Source: an uncultured Clostridia bacterium (GTDB lineage: Bacteria; Bacillota; Clostridia; Oscillospirales; Acutalibacteraceae). Taken from it: a stretch of DNA of 64,000 nucleotides. Location of the stretch: NCBI GenBank assembly GCA_937876205.1, contig CALEII010000026.1:1-64000 (forward strand), written 5' to 3'. This document shows, one piece after another, positions 34,616 through 42,133 of the stretch. Every line of letters begins with the position of its first letter. The first letter of the stretch is position 1. A model generated the notes under the pieces. The model was not told the DNA's origin. It worked only from the letters and a program-made list of their open reading frames with translations, and did no database searches. The translations under genes and the position numbers were made by a program.

Positions 34616-35119
34616 CTAGTTTGCAACTTTAACTGTTGCAGGTCTTATAATAGTATCGCCGATCTTATAGCCCTTCATAAAAACTTCAGCAATTTCGTTT
34701 TCACCAAAGCTGTCATCGTCAATGTGCATCACACCATTGTGAAAATTCGGGTCAAAAGCTTCACCCTTCTCACCGAAAGCAGCAACTCCTAACCCCTTAA
34801 GTATCTCAATAAACTGACTTACAGTCATTTCAATACCTTTTTTGTAAGCATCAAAATCTGTATCGGAATTAAAAGCAGCCCTTTCAAAATTATCTATGAC
34901 AGGAATTATCTTAGAAAGCATATCTGTCTTTGTATAAGTAACTCTTGATTCAATATCTTTCTGAGAACGTTTTCTGAAGTTATCATACTCAGCAAGAGTT
35001 CTCATATATCTGTCATTGAGTGCATCATACTCAGCCTGAAGTTTTGTAAGTTCAGTATTTTCAGCTTGCACTTCTTCAACAGTCTCCTGCTCTTTGATTT
35101 CTTTTTCTTTTTTTGCCAT
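34616..35119 (-). CDS. grpE: Nucleotide exchange factor GrpE
   Basis: 167 residues: acidic/charged N-terminus (KKEKEIKEQETVEEVQAE), long coiled coil (LTKLQAEYDALNDRYMRTLA) and FRKRSQKDIE, then the beta-wing domain with GVAAFGEKGEAFDPNFHNGV and IADTIIRPATV-like end (YKIGDTIIRPATVKV). Releases ADP from DnaK. It lies 9 bases after hrcA and 44 before dnaK. Confidence 0.95.
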   Translation of the reverse strand: MAKKEKEIKEQETVEEVQAENTELTKLQAEYDALNDRYMRTLAEYDNFRKRSQKDIESRVTYTKTDMLSKIIPVIDNFERAAFNSDTDFDAYKKGIEMTVSQFIEILKGLGVAAFGEKGEAFDPNFHNGVMHIDDDSFGENEIAEVFMKGYKIGDTIIRPATVKVAN

Positions 35120-35128
35120 TTCTATACC

Positions 35129-36148
35129 TCACTCTTCGGTCAGCTCGGACAAAACATTGCCGACTGTCTCCGAAACATTTTTAAGATTTGAAATAATTTT
35201 CGCATAGTCCATTCTCAACGGGCCGATTATTGCGATTGAGCCGACATTTCTGCCGTTTACTTTGTATTTACAGTTAATAATACTTGCATTTTCAAATGCT
35301 CTGTTATGACATTCTCTGCCGATAATGATGCTGACATCATCTTTACAGTCATAAAGAAGCTCTGAAAGATAAGAAGTGTTTCTGAAATTCTCAAACATAT
35401 TATATACGTCAGCTTCAAGCTCTTTAAAACTGAAGAGGTTTGACTGCCCTTCAACAATAACATTTCTCTCTGATGCTTCATCAGCAAGCTCTTTAAGAGT
35501 AACAAGCAATGGAGTCATCATCAAAGCCTTATCACCGAGAGAAGCAACAACTGTCTGAATACTTGCTACAGACAGTTCATCAGCAGTTCTGCCGATAAAA
35601 TTAGCATTTGCAACATTGTAAAACAGCTCTGCAACTGAAATATCAATTTCTGTATCACAGCGACACATCTTGTTTTTAACAATACCCGTAGACATTACAA
35701 TAACAACAAGAGCTGTTCTTGAACTGATAGGCACAAGCTCTACCCTTCTGATAAAAGCGTTAATATCATACGGCGTAAGCACTGCGACAGTGCATCCTGT
35801 AATATCTGAAAGAAGATTGGCAGTGTCTGTAAGAATATCAATAATCTCACCGTCAAAGCCATCAACACTGCTTCGGACGGAAAACCTGTCAGCATCACTT
35901 ATGTCATACATAGGCATAAGATTGTTAACATAAAAACGAATACCCTTCTGCGAAGGAATTCTGCCTGCTGACGTATGAGGCTGTAAAAGATACCCGTAAT
36001 CAGAAAGCTCTGACATTTCATTTCTGACAGTTGCAGAAGATACAGACAACCCTTCACACAGCACCTTTGAACCGACAGGCTCACCGGTAAGAATGTATCT
36101 CTCAATCAGGGATGCGAGTATTTTCTTTTTTCTGTCTGATAAATCCAT
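35129..36148 (-). CDS. hrcA: Heat-inducible transcription repressor HrcA
   Basis: 339 residues. N-terminal winged helix (KILASLIERYILTGEPVGSK, SVSSATVRNEMSELSDYGYL), the HTSAGRIPSQKGIRFYVN segment, then the GAF-like and C-terminal domains (SIAIIGPLRMDYAKIISNL). It binds CIRCE DNA and represses the chaperone operon until heat or protein damage titrates GroEL. GAAGGTGAG lies before ATG 36148. First gene of its operon; two CIRCE elements are upstream, so it regulates itself. Confidence 0.96.
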   Translation of the reverse strand: MDLSDRKKKILASLIERYILTGEPVGSKVLCEGLSVSSATVRNEMSELSDYGYLLQPHTSAGRIPSQKGIRFYVNNLMPMYDISDADRFSVRSSVDGFDGEIIDILTDTANLLSDITGCTVAVLTPYDINAFIRRVELVPISSRTALVVIVMSTGIVKNKMCRCDTEIDISVAELFYNVANANFIGRTADELSVASIQTVVASLGDKALMMTPLLVTLKELADEASERNVIVEGQSNLFSFKELEADVYNMFENFRNTSYLSELLYDCKDDVSIIIGRECHNRAFENASIINCKYKVNGRNVGSIAIIGPLRMDYAKIISNLKNVSETVGNVLSELTEE

Positions 36149-36169
36149 TGCCTCACCTTCTTTTACTTA

Positions 36170-36196
36170 TTAGCACTCTTTATGTTTGAGTGCTAA
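36170..36196. promoter_or_regulatory. CIRCE operator (proximal)
   Basis: TTAGCACTC-N9-GAGTGCTAA: a perfect CIRCE inverted repeat, 22 bases upstream of hrcA, just after the predicted transcription start. Confidence 0.95.
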
Positions 36197-36206
36197 CTCT
36201 GTTAAT

Positions 36207-36235
36207 AATATAATACTATTTTGCCTGTTTGTCAA
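36207..36235 (-). promoter_or_regulatory. Promoter of the hrcA-grpE-dnaK-dnaJ operon
   Basis: Minus strand TTGACA (plus 36230-36235), 17 bases, TATATT (plus 36207-36212). It lies between the two CIRCE elements. Confidence 0.8.
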
Positions 36236-36272
36236 GAGAAAATTCAAAATTTTTCCGATAAATATAATATTT

Positions 36273-36299
36273 TCAGCACTCTGACCATTTGAGTGCAAA
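36273..36299. promoter_or_regulatory. Second, imperfect CIRCE operator (distal)
   Basis: TCAGCACTC-N9-GAGTGCAAA keeps the GCACTC/GAGTGC core with the exact 9-base spacer but mismatches at the outer bases. It lies upstream of the -35 box. Confidence 0.75.
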
Positions 36300-36322
36300 T
36301 TCAGTTTAAAATATAATAAAAA

Positions 36323-36346
36323 ATCAGATGCTAAAAAACATCTGAT
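36323..36346 (-). terminator. Terminator overlapping the nucleotidyltransferase stop
   Basis: ATCAGATG-CTAAAAAA-CATCTGAT with a long T-run on the minus strand; its stem shares a base with the stop codon at 36346. Confidence 0.8.
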
Positions 36347-37503
36347 CAGATAATTCCCATTTTCTTTATAAGTTCTATTCTTGAATCTGCAATCATAATC
36401 GTTTTTTTCGGTGAAATGTCTTCATCTTTCGATGTTGCAGAAAAAACATACTGAACTAAGCGCACAATCCAGAATAAAGGAAGCAGAAACGGAAGCTTAT
36501 GCAATATAGAAAATTTTGTTTTCATATATTCTGCGGAAGGAAAAATTGTCTTAAGAAATGATTTCTTTCCATCATTTTCAACTGTATTATGAACTACACT
36601 TGCACTGTGAAGTCTGTTCTCTGTACTCTTACCGAATACTCCTGCATCAAGCAAATCTGCAAGAAAATCATCAGTACAAATATAATCAATATTCATTTCT
36701 GAAAAAAAAGGCAATTTATAATCGAAAAGTTTATCTATAAGACAAAATACATTATCAGCAAAGCTTCTGATATCAATTTCGTCAATCATATTATATATCA
36801 TTTCAAAATCAAGCTGCGCGTTATAATGTTTTATAAACATATATATATCTGCTATTTGCTTAAGTCCGAATCCACTGCCTATAAAATGCTTGAATGCGTG
36901 GTAAATCAGATAGACAAGATGGTATTCAGGCTTTAAAGAGATATAAACACCGTATTGATTCTGAGCACCGAAAAAGTCACCAAACGCCCTGTCAGCATTC
37001 AATGCAAACCTGTCGTCACCCTCGCCAAGCCTTGTGCTCACCTCAAGATAAAGCCCTGATTGCTCACATATATAAGATTCACCTTGCTGATAAAATCCTT
37101 CACATAACAGAAAATTATGAAGTTTTTCTTTGTCATCAATTGAAACAACAATATCAAAATCTGATGACAAACGATTATATTCAACATCATAACAAAAAGC
37201 ACATATCGGTCCTTTTACAACAATCACACTGATTTCCGCCTTTATAATGCGTTTAAAAAGCTCTTCAAAGTTGTTGTTTTTAGCAATCTGTCTGCCGCAC
37301 GATTTTAAAACAGATGCTTTATAAGCAGAAATATTCTCCTGACATTCAAGTGCCTTGATGTAGATTATCGGCAAAAGATTGTGCATCATTGCAAGCGAAA
37401 ATACCCGATCAACAGCAAAATGATATTCATCGGGTAGTTTTTCATTATTAAGTGAAGCTTTTAATAAAAATAAAAACTGTTGTTCAAAATCCTGCACAAA
37501 CAT
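36346..37503 (-). CDS. Nucleotidyltransferase-family protein (PF14907-like)
   Basis: 385 residues. The pattern VIVVKGPICAFCYDVEYNRL followed by SSDFDIVVSIDDKEKLHNFL fits the uncharacterised nucleotidyltransferase family whose catalytic loop is D-x-D. Here it reads SDFDIVV. A helical C-terminal part includes YHLVYLIYHAFKHFIGSGFG, typical of the family's histidine region. Relatives occur near polysaccharide or peptide-natural-product export genes. It lies 7 bases downstream of an ABC exporter gene and the two are surely co-transcribed. Substrate unknown. Ends in a strong terminator. Confidence 0.7.
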   Translation of the reverse strand: MFVQDFEQQFLFLLKASLNNEKLPDEYHFAVDRVFSLAMMHNLLPIIYIKALECQENISAYKASVLKSCGRQIAKNNNFEELFKRIIKAEISVIVVKGPICAFCYDVEYNRLSSDFDIVVSIDDKEKLHNFLLCEGFYQQGESYICEQSGLYLEVSTRLGEGDDRFALNADRAFGDFFGAQNQYGVYISLKPEYHLVYLIYHAFKHFIGSGFGLKQIADIYMFIKHYNAQLDFEMIYNMIDEIDIRSFADNVFCLIDKLFDYKLPFFSEMNIDYICTDDFLADLLDAGVFGKSTENRLHSASVVHNTVENDGKKSFLKTIFPSAEYMKTKFSILHKLPFLLPLFWIVRLVQYVFSATSKDEDISPKKTIMIADSRIELIKKMGII

Positions 37504-37510
37504 TCACCTT

Positions 37511-39241
37511 TCACATCACAAGATTACAATCTGTTCCGTTAACAAGATATACACGATTACAAACCTCAAAGACACTTGTTCTGTGGCTTGTGAATATACA
37601 AATCTTATCCTTACCCCAGTCAGCCAGATTGTCAAGCACTTTTTTCTCGGTATCAATATCTAGCGCAGATGTTGCTTCATCAAAAAGAACAATCGGTGCA
37701 TTTCTCAGCACTGCACGAGCAATAGAAAGACGCTGCATCTGTCCTTCAGAAAAACCTACCCCACCGTCACCGACTTTGCAATATATTCCTTTTCGTTCTT
37801 TCAATACAAAATCATATGCGCACGCAATTCTCAGTGCATTAACAATCTCTTCATCAGTTGCATCCGGCTTTACAAGACGCATATTTTCAGCAAGGGAATC
37901 ACTGAACATTGTGTTTTTCTGAGGAACATAAGAAATATAATGCCTTGTGGCAGGCAGAAGAGATATTCTTTCACCATTAGCCCTATTGCTAATAAATGCT
38001 TCACCCTCGGAGCATTTTATCAGTGACAGAAGTAATCTGAGAATTGTAGTTTTCCCTTCACCTGATGCGCCTGTTAAAGCAACAAAATCACCTGTAGAGG
38101 CGCAAAAATCAATATTTTTAAGTGCATAGTCCTCTTCACCGTTATATCTGAATGATACGTTATGAAGTTCGACAGAAAGATTATTTAAATCAGAAACATT
38201 AAAAAAACCGAGCACCTCGGGATCATCAAGCGAGTCATCTTTAGGAAGATTCTTTATTTCCGTAATACGCTCAGAAGCTGCAACCGCATTGATGAGTGTT
38301 GGAACTATACCGACAATAGCAGAAAATGAACCAGAAAGCATAGTATAAAGCTCTATAAACAAAACAAGTGTGCCGATTGATATGTCACCACGCCACAATC
38401 TGTAAACACCCCAACCGAAGCAAGCATATGTTATCATTTGAGAAATAAAACTCATAAAAGATGTGACAAAAATAGAGAACTTATTATAATCAAGACTCAT
38501 TTTTACATACTCATCCTGAATATTTCTGAGTTTTGCACAGAATGTAGCAACAAGACCGAATGCTTTAAGATATTGCATATTAAGAAGCGCATCAGAATTA
38601 AAAGTCATCATTTTGCTGTTAATTTTTTTAAGATCTTTAGCATATTTGTGCATTCTTTTAACAAGAATTCTGGAAAAAACAAGACTCACAGGAATTGTTA
38701 TCAGGGCAATAAGAGCCATAACCTTATCATAATAGAACACTACAAAAAATGCAGCAGCAAACTGAAATGACTTGGCAATAAATGTAGGAAAAATACCGAT
38801 AACACTGCCTGAAATAGTGCTTATATCGGAATTAAATCTATTCAGTATATCGCCTGACGAAAAGAGGGATGTGTATTCCCATTGACTGCAAATATATTCA
38901 TCAAAGATTGATGCTGTCATTTCAGTATTTATACGGATCTTTATTTTCTCTGAAACACGACTGTTAATCGCAGCAAAAAGAATTTTAAATACAGTAAAGG
39001 ATACCGCGGCAGCAACTACCGCATAGATACTGTCAAACTTTAAAAGATTATCACCCGCGACACTTTTTGTTACAAAATCTATAAGTGACTGCGAGACAAG
39101 GCTGGCAAGTATACCAAAAACAGAACTTAATAAAGCCATTATCGTAAAAATGATAATAGCTCCTGCATATTTTCTAGACAACGCAAGAATATTTTTAATT
39201 TCCAATATAATTTCGCTAAGACTTCTGTTTTTTATTCTCAC
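37511..39241 (-). CDS. ABC exporter, fused membrane and ATPase domains
   Basis: 576 residues: six membrane helices in residues 1-320 (type I exporter fold), then an ATPase domain with Walker A GASGEGKTT, a Q-loop (YVPQKNTMFSDSLAENM), signature FSEGQMQRLSIARA (FSEGQ for LSGGQ), Walker B IVLFDEATSALD and switch His in FTSHRTSV. GTG start at 39241. A half-transporter that would homodimerise. The coupled downstream nucleotidyltransferase suggests a lipid, polysaccharide or peptide substrate; nothing decides. Confidence 0.9.
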   Translation of the reverse strand: MRIKNRSLSEIILEIKNILALSRKYAGAIIIFTIMALLSSVFGILASLVSQSLIDFVTKSVAGDNLLKFDSIYAVVAAAVSFTVFKILFAAINSRVSEKIKIRINTEMTASIFDEYICSQWEYTSLFSSGDILNRFNSDISTISGSVIGIFPTFIAKSFQFAAAFFVVFYYDKVMALIALITIPVSLVFSRILVKRMHKYAKDLKKINSKMMTFNSDALLNMQYLKAFGLVATFCAKLRNIQDEYVKMSLDYNKFSIFVTSFMSFISQMITYACFGWGVYRLWRGDISIGTLVLFIELYTMLSGSFSAIVGIVPTLINAVAASERITEIKNLPKDDSLDDPEVLGFFNVSDLNNLSVELHNVSFRYNGEEDYALKNIDFCASTGDFVALTGASGEGKTTILRLLLSLIKCSEGEAFISNRANGERISLLPATRHYISYVPQKNTMFSDSLAENMRLVKPDATDEEIVNALRIACAYDFVLKERKGIYCKVGDGGVGFSEGQMQRLSIARAVLRNAPIVLFDEATSALDIDTEKKVLDNLADWGKDKICIFTSHRTSVFEVCNRVYLVNGTDCNLVM

Positions 39242-39292
39242 ACTTTTTTCACCATGCTAATTATATAATAATAAGAGTGATTTGTCAAATAA

Positions 39293-40282
39293 TCAGTCAA
39301 ACAGCAACGAAATTGCTTTTTCATAAATTATACAAGTATTTTCTTCACTATATTCAATCTGTTTTGACCACAATTTAACATTATCAATTCTGTCACTGTA
39401 TTTAAACTTACCCGACTTAATTACAGCATAACAGTCACAGATATGTATAAATATCAACGAAGCAAGAGAAAAAGACAATCCGTGAAGCATAGTGTAATTA
39501 TAAGCAGATTCTACAAAGTGTCTGTACAGTGTATAACTAAGTAAGTTTTTATACTCATTATCATCAAAGATGTACTCATCTGATATTATGACAATTCTAT
39601 TTATATTTGATTTTATTGCTTTAACATATTCCGTCCATTCGGAATTTATAGGTTCTGTTTCAGAAAACATATCTGCAATTTCAGAAAACAATCGGTATTT
39701 ATTCAAAATCTCTTTTTGATTATAACTACATTCTGAATAATAATCATTCATCGAAGAAACATAATCAGACAGTGATTTTATGCTTAATAAAAAATCGTTG
39801 CCGTCATAAATCAGCTTGAAACAATTGTCTCGTATTTCTGACATTTCTTTGTAATCAGAATCAGATGTTTCACCGTCAACAAGCAAAGAAAAGTTATATT
39901 TATCCCTAAACAATAATTCACAGACTTTTTCACAGCACAAGCCAAGTCCCACTTCTGTAGTATCAGGATAAAAATTGTAAAATCTGGGGTGTTCTCTGCA
40001 GATATCACACAAAGCATCTTTGCCAAGGTTTGAATATATCTCACACAGACCATTATTGCACAAAAAAAAGCATCTGCCATTCTTTTTAAGACGAAATACA
40101 CTCTGTCCAGCCAAATTAACATCTATACCTGCAGTCAGTTTATCAGAAAAGTCACTTTTCACATTTCGATACATTTCAAGAGTATCAGCGTCTACATCAA
40201 TTTCCCAGCCTGCACAACAGGTATCGGTGCAATCTGATGCTTTACATATAAATTCATCATAAAAATCAGGTCTGACGAACAT
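39293..40282 (-). CDS. Flagellin lysine-N-methylase-like protein (FliB family)
   Basis: 329 residues from ATG 40282, with CAGGAG upstream. The Cys-rich N-terminus is diagnostic: FICKASDCTDTCCAGWEIDV, CFFLCNNGLCEIYSNLG, CDICREHPRFYNF and GLGLCCEKVCELLF, a set of Cys that could bind a cluster or metal. FliB methylates flagellin lysines in Salmonella. No flagellar gene is in the window and many FliB-like proteins occur in non-motile clostridia, so the true substrate may be different. It lies between the lipid kinase and the ABC exporter on one strand. Confidence 0.85.
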   Translation of the reverse strand: MFVRPDFYDEFICKASDCTDTCCAGWEIDVDADTLEMYRNVKSDFSDKLTAGIDVNLAGQSVFRLKKNGRCFFLCNNGLCEIYSNLGKDALCDICREHPRFYNFYPDTTEVGLGLCCEKVCELLFRDKYNFSLLVDGETSDSDYKEMSEIRDNCFKLIYDGNDFLLSIKSLSDYVSSMNDYYSECSYNQKEILNKYRLFSEIADMFSETEPINSEWTEYVKAIKSNINRIVIISDEYIFDDNEYKNLLSYTLYRHFVESAYNYTMLHGLSFSLASLIFIHICDCYAVIKSGKFKYSDRIDNVKLWSKQIEYSEENTCIIYEKAISLLFD

Positions 40283-40304
40283 AACAAGACTCCTGTTCAA
40301 ACAA

Positions 40305-40331
40305 AACAGGGCAGCAACGCCACCCTGAAAA
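40305..40331 (-). terminator. Terminator after the lipid kinase gene
   Basis: CAGGG-TGGCGTTGCTG-CCCTG on the minus strand followed by TTTTG. Confidence 0.55.
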
Positions 40332-40333
40332 AA

Positions 40334-41248
40334 TTATAATAAAAATCTACCCTTAGGAGAAACGACATTTATCTGCTCATTAAGAACATTTATGTCAATT
40401 TCCTTATGTATACCACCGTATTCACCGTCAAGCGTCCACGGGACCTCATCTATAGCAGTAATTTTAACCTTTGATGTTTTAACAAGAAAAATATTATCAC
40501 CTGAATAATCCTGACGAAGTGCACTCACAAAAGCATCTGCAACTGCTCGGGGACTTGAGCCTCTGACAAGCAGGAGCTCAAATTTACCGTCATTCATTCT
40601 TATATCATTCTTTTCAAGCTTGAACAATCCTGAAATCTCATTAGTATTTGCAACAGCACCAAAATAGAAACTGTCATCTATTACGCCGTCATCATATTCA
40701 ATTCTCATATGAGCCGGCTTCATATTCTTAATCATAGGTATAAGCTTGAGAACAAAGCCATTTATAAGATATGCAGAATGACCGAAGAGATTTTTAATAT
40801 TCTGAGATGTACTGTAAGAAATTTCGGTTGCCATACCGAATGAAGCAATATAACAGAAATATTTATCGTTGAATGTTCCGATATCATATCTGTTTGAAAG
40901 GCCGTCAACATACATTTTAGCAGCACTGTGAGGGTCTTTAGTCAGTGAAAGAGTGTTTGCAAAATCGTTAGTTGACCCACACGGCAGATAGATAACCGGT
41001 TTATCGACACCTGCATACATCAGTCCGTTGATAACTTCGTTGTATGTACCGTCACCGCCACAACAGATAATTGCATCAAAATCTGCGGCATATTTTTTAG
41101 CTATATTTATACCGTCCCCTTGACACGTTGTTGTTTTCTCAAAGCATTCTATATCATATTCACGAAAAGCACGAATAATATCATCAGTACTGATTCTTGT
41201 GCTGTTTCTGCCTGCAATAGGATTCTTGATTAGTAATAAATTCTTGAT
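40334..41248 (-). CDS. Diacylglycerol/lipid kinase (YegS/DagK family)
   Basis: About 304 residues if it starts at the codon matching the family start. Signatures: LLLIKNPIAGRNSTRI (nucleotide loop), ICCGGDGTYNEVINGLM, YLPCGSTNDFANTL and C-terminal PWTLDGEYGG. It phosphorylates a lipid, typically diacylglycerol, at the membrane surface. The start is a puzzle. The expected Met position is an ATC (plus 41246-41248) with GGGGGTG at good spacing before it, while the nearest in-frame ATG is 66 bases further upstream and has no Shine-Dalgarno. So either AUC initiates or a longer product is made from ATG 41314. Confidence 0.85.
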   Translation of the reverse strand: MKNLLLIKNPIAGRNSTRISTDDIIRAFREYDIECFEKTTTCQGDGINIAKKYAADFDAIICCGGDGTYNEVINGLMYAGVDKPVIYLPCGSTNDFANTLSLTKDPHSAAKMYVDGLSNRYDIGTFNDKYFCYIASFGMATEISYSTSQNIKNLFGHSAYLINGFVLKLIPMIKNMKPAHMRIEYDDGVIDDSFYFGAVANTNEISGLFKLEKNDIRMNDGKFELLLVRGSSPRAVADAFVSALRQDYSGDNIFLVKTSKVKITAIDEVPWTLDGEYGGIHKEIDINVLNEQINVVSPKGRFLL

Positions 41249-41421
41249 AAAAACACCCCCACATTTGTTTTTATAATAACATAGACAGATTAACTCAATG
41301 TTAATTTTATACATTCTATCATTAAATAATATATTTTTCAACATTTTTAATAAAATAAAGAATTAAAAATATAAAGAATAAATATTATTTCAATTAAAAG
41401 CAATTTTTTTCAATTTTACTA

Positions 41422-41451
41422 TTGACATTTGGTGCCCAAGTATGTTAAAAT
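41422..41451 (+). promoter_or_regulatory. Promoter of the tRNA cluster
   Basis: TTGACA at 41422-41427, 18 bases ending TGT, TAAAAT at 41446-41451; tRNA-Gly starts 18 bases later. Confidence 0.65.
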
Positions 41452-41469
41452 GACATCCGTCATTGAGTC

Positions 41470-41543
41470 GCGGGTGTAGTTCAATGGTAGAATCCCAGCC
41501 TTCCAAGCTGGTCGTGTGGGTTCGATTCCCATCACCCGCTCCA
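41470..41543 (+). tRNA. tRNA-Gly (TCC)
   Basis: 74 nt with encoded CCA. Anticodon loop CTTCCAA carries TCC; acceptor GCGGGTG pairs with CACCCGC. Confidence 0.92.
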
Positions 41544-41546
41544 TGT

Positions 41547-41623
41547 GCGCTGATAGCTCAGCTGGATAGAGCAACTGCCTTCTAAGCAGTAGGTCAGGGG
41601 TTCGAGTCCCTTTCAGCGCGCCA
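41547..41623 (+). tRNA. tRNA-Arg (TCT)
   Basis: 77 nt with encoded CCA. Anticodon loop CTTCTAA carries TCT, for AGA/AGG. Only three bases separate it from tRNA-Gly. Confidence 0.92.
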
Positions 41624-41629
41624 TTTATG

Positions 41630-41706
41630 GTGGGTATAGCTCAGTTGGTTAGAGCGCCAGGTTGTGGCCCTGGAGGTCGACGGTTCGAATCCGTCTATCC
41701 ACCCCA
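41630..41706 (+). tRNA. tRNA-His (GTG)
   Basis: Anticodon loop TTGTGGC carries GTG. A G at 41629 can serve as the His-specific G-1, opposite discriminator C. CCA is encoded. Confidence 0.92.
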
Positions 41707-41718
41707 CTAAAAAAAGCC

Positions 41719-41746
41719 GCAAATCACTTGTTGATTTGCTTTTTTT
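41719..41746 (+). terminator. Terminator inside the tRNA cluster
   Basis: GCAAATCA-CTTGT-TGATTTGC followed by TTTTTTT, between tRNA-His and tRNA-Gln; so tRNA-Gln may depend on read-through. Confidence 0.75.
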
Positions 41747-41755
41747 GTTTTAAAT

Positions 41756-41830
41756 TGAGGAGTCGTCAAGCGGTAAGACACAGCACTTTGACTGCTGCAT
41801 TCGTGGGTTCGAATCCCGCCTCCTCAGCCA
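41756..41830 (+). tRNA. tRNA-Gln (TTG)
   Basis: 75 nt with encoded CCA. Anticodon loop CTTTGAC carries TTG; acceptor TGAGGAG pairs with CTCCTCA. It forms the chromosomal edge of the accessory island. Confidence 0.9.
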
Positions 41831-41832
41831 AA

Positions 41833-41875
41833 TAAGTCAGTCAATTCTGATACAATTGACTGACTTATTTTTTTG
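41833..41875 (+). terminator. Terminator of tRNA-Gln
   Basis: AAGTCAGTCAATT-CTGATAC-AATTGACTGACTT, a 13-bp perfect stem, followed by ATTTTTTT. Confidence 0.85.
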
Positions 41876-41951
41876 TGCATTTTTCTTGGATACATAAATC
41901 GTGTGTTTATCGACATAGCAAAATTACCTAAAAACTTGATTATGACATAAA

Positions 41952-41990
41952 AGCAGCCTCCGGAGAATTGCTTCTCTGGAGGCTACTTTT
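41952..41990. terminator. Hairpin at the left edge of the island
   Basis: AGCCTCCGGAGAA-TTGC-TTCTCTGGAGGCT followed by ACTTTTCATTTT; a strong 13-bp stem, isolated from any gene by more than 100 bases. It may insulate the island. Confidence 0.65.
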
Positions 41991-42007
41991 CATTTTAGTG
42001 AAAATGA

Positions 42008-42056
42008 AATCGTTGGATTATTGCAGTAATCGTTGAACTTATGGGGTAATCGTGTG
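42008..42056. repeat. Three direct repeats AATCGTTG/AATCGTGTG, 20-bp period
   Basis: AATCGT begins at 42008, 42028 and 42048, exactly 20 bases apart, and once more (AATCGTGTG) at 41897. They lie between the tRNA-Gln terminator and the island genes. Confidence 0.6.
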
Positions 42057-42133
42057 ATTTTTGCTATTATGCTTCTATAATTAAACAAAAACCATCCCTT
42101 GATTTTTTAGAATCGCCTTAAATCCTCTTGCAA

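Noticed and set aside
37452..37922. 156-codon plus-strand frame opposite the ABC exporter
   Set aside because: Antisense shadow of a clearly coding gene with intact ABC motifs.
36346..41248. Lasso-peptide or other RiPP cluster
   Set aside because: The nucleotidyltransferase and ABC exporter suggested one, but no precursor, B1/B2/C enzymes, radical SAM peptide enzyme or cyclase is present.
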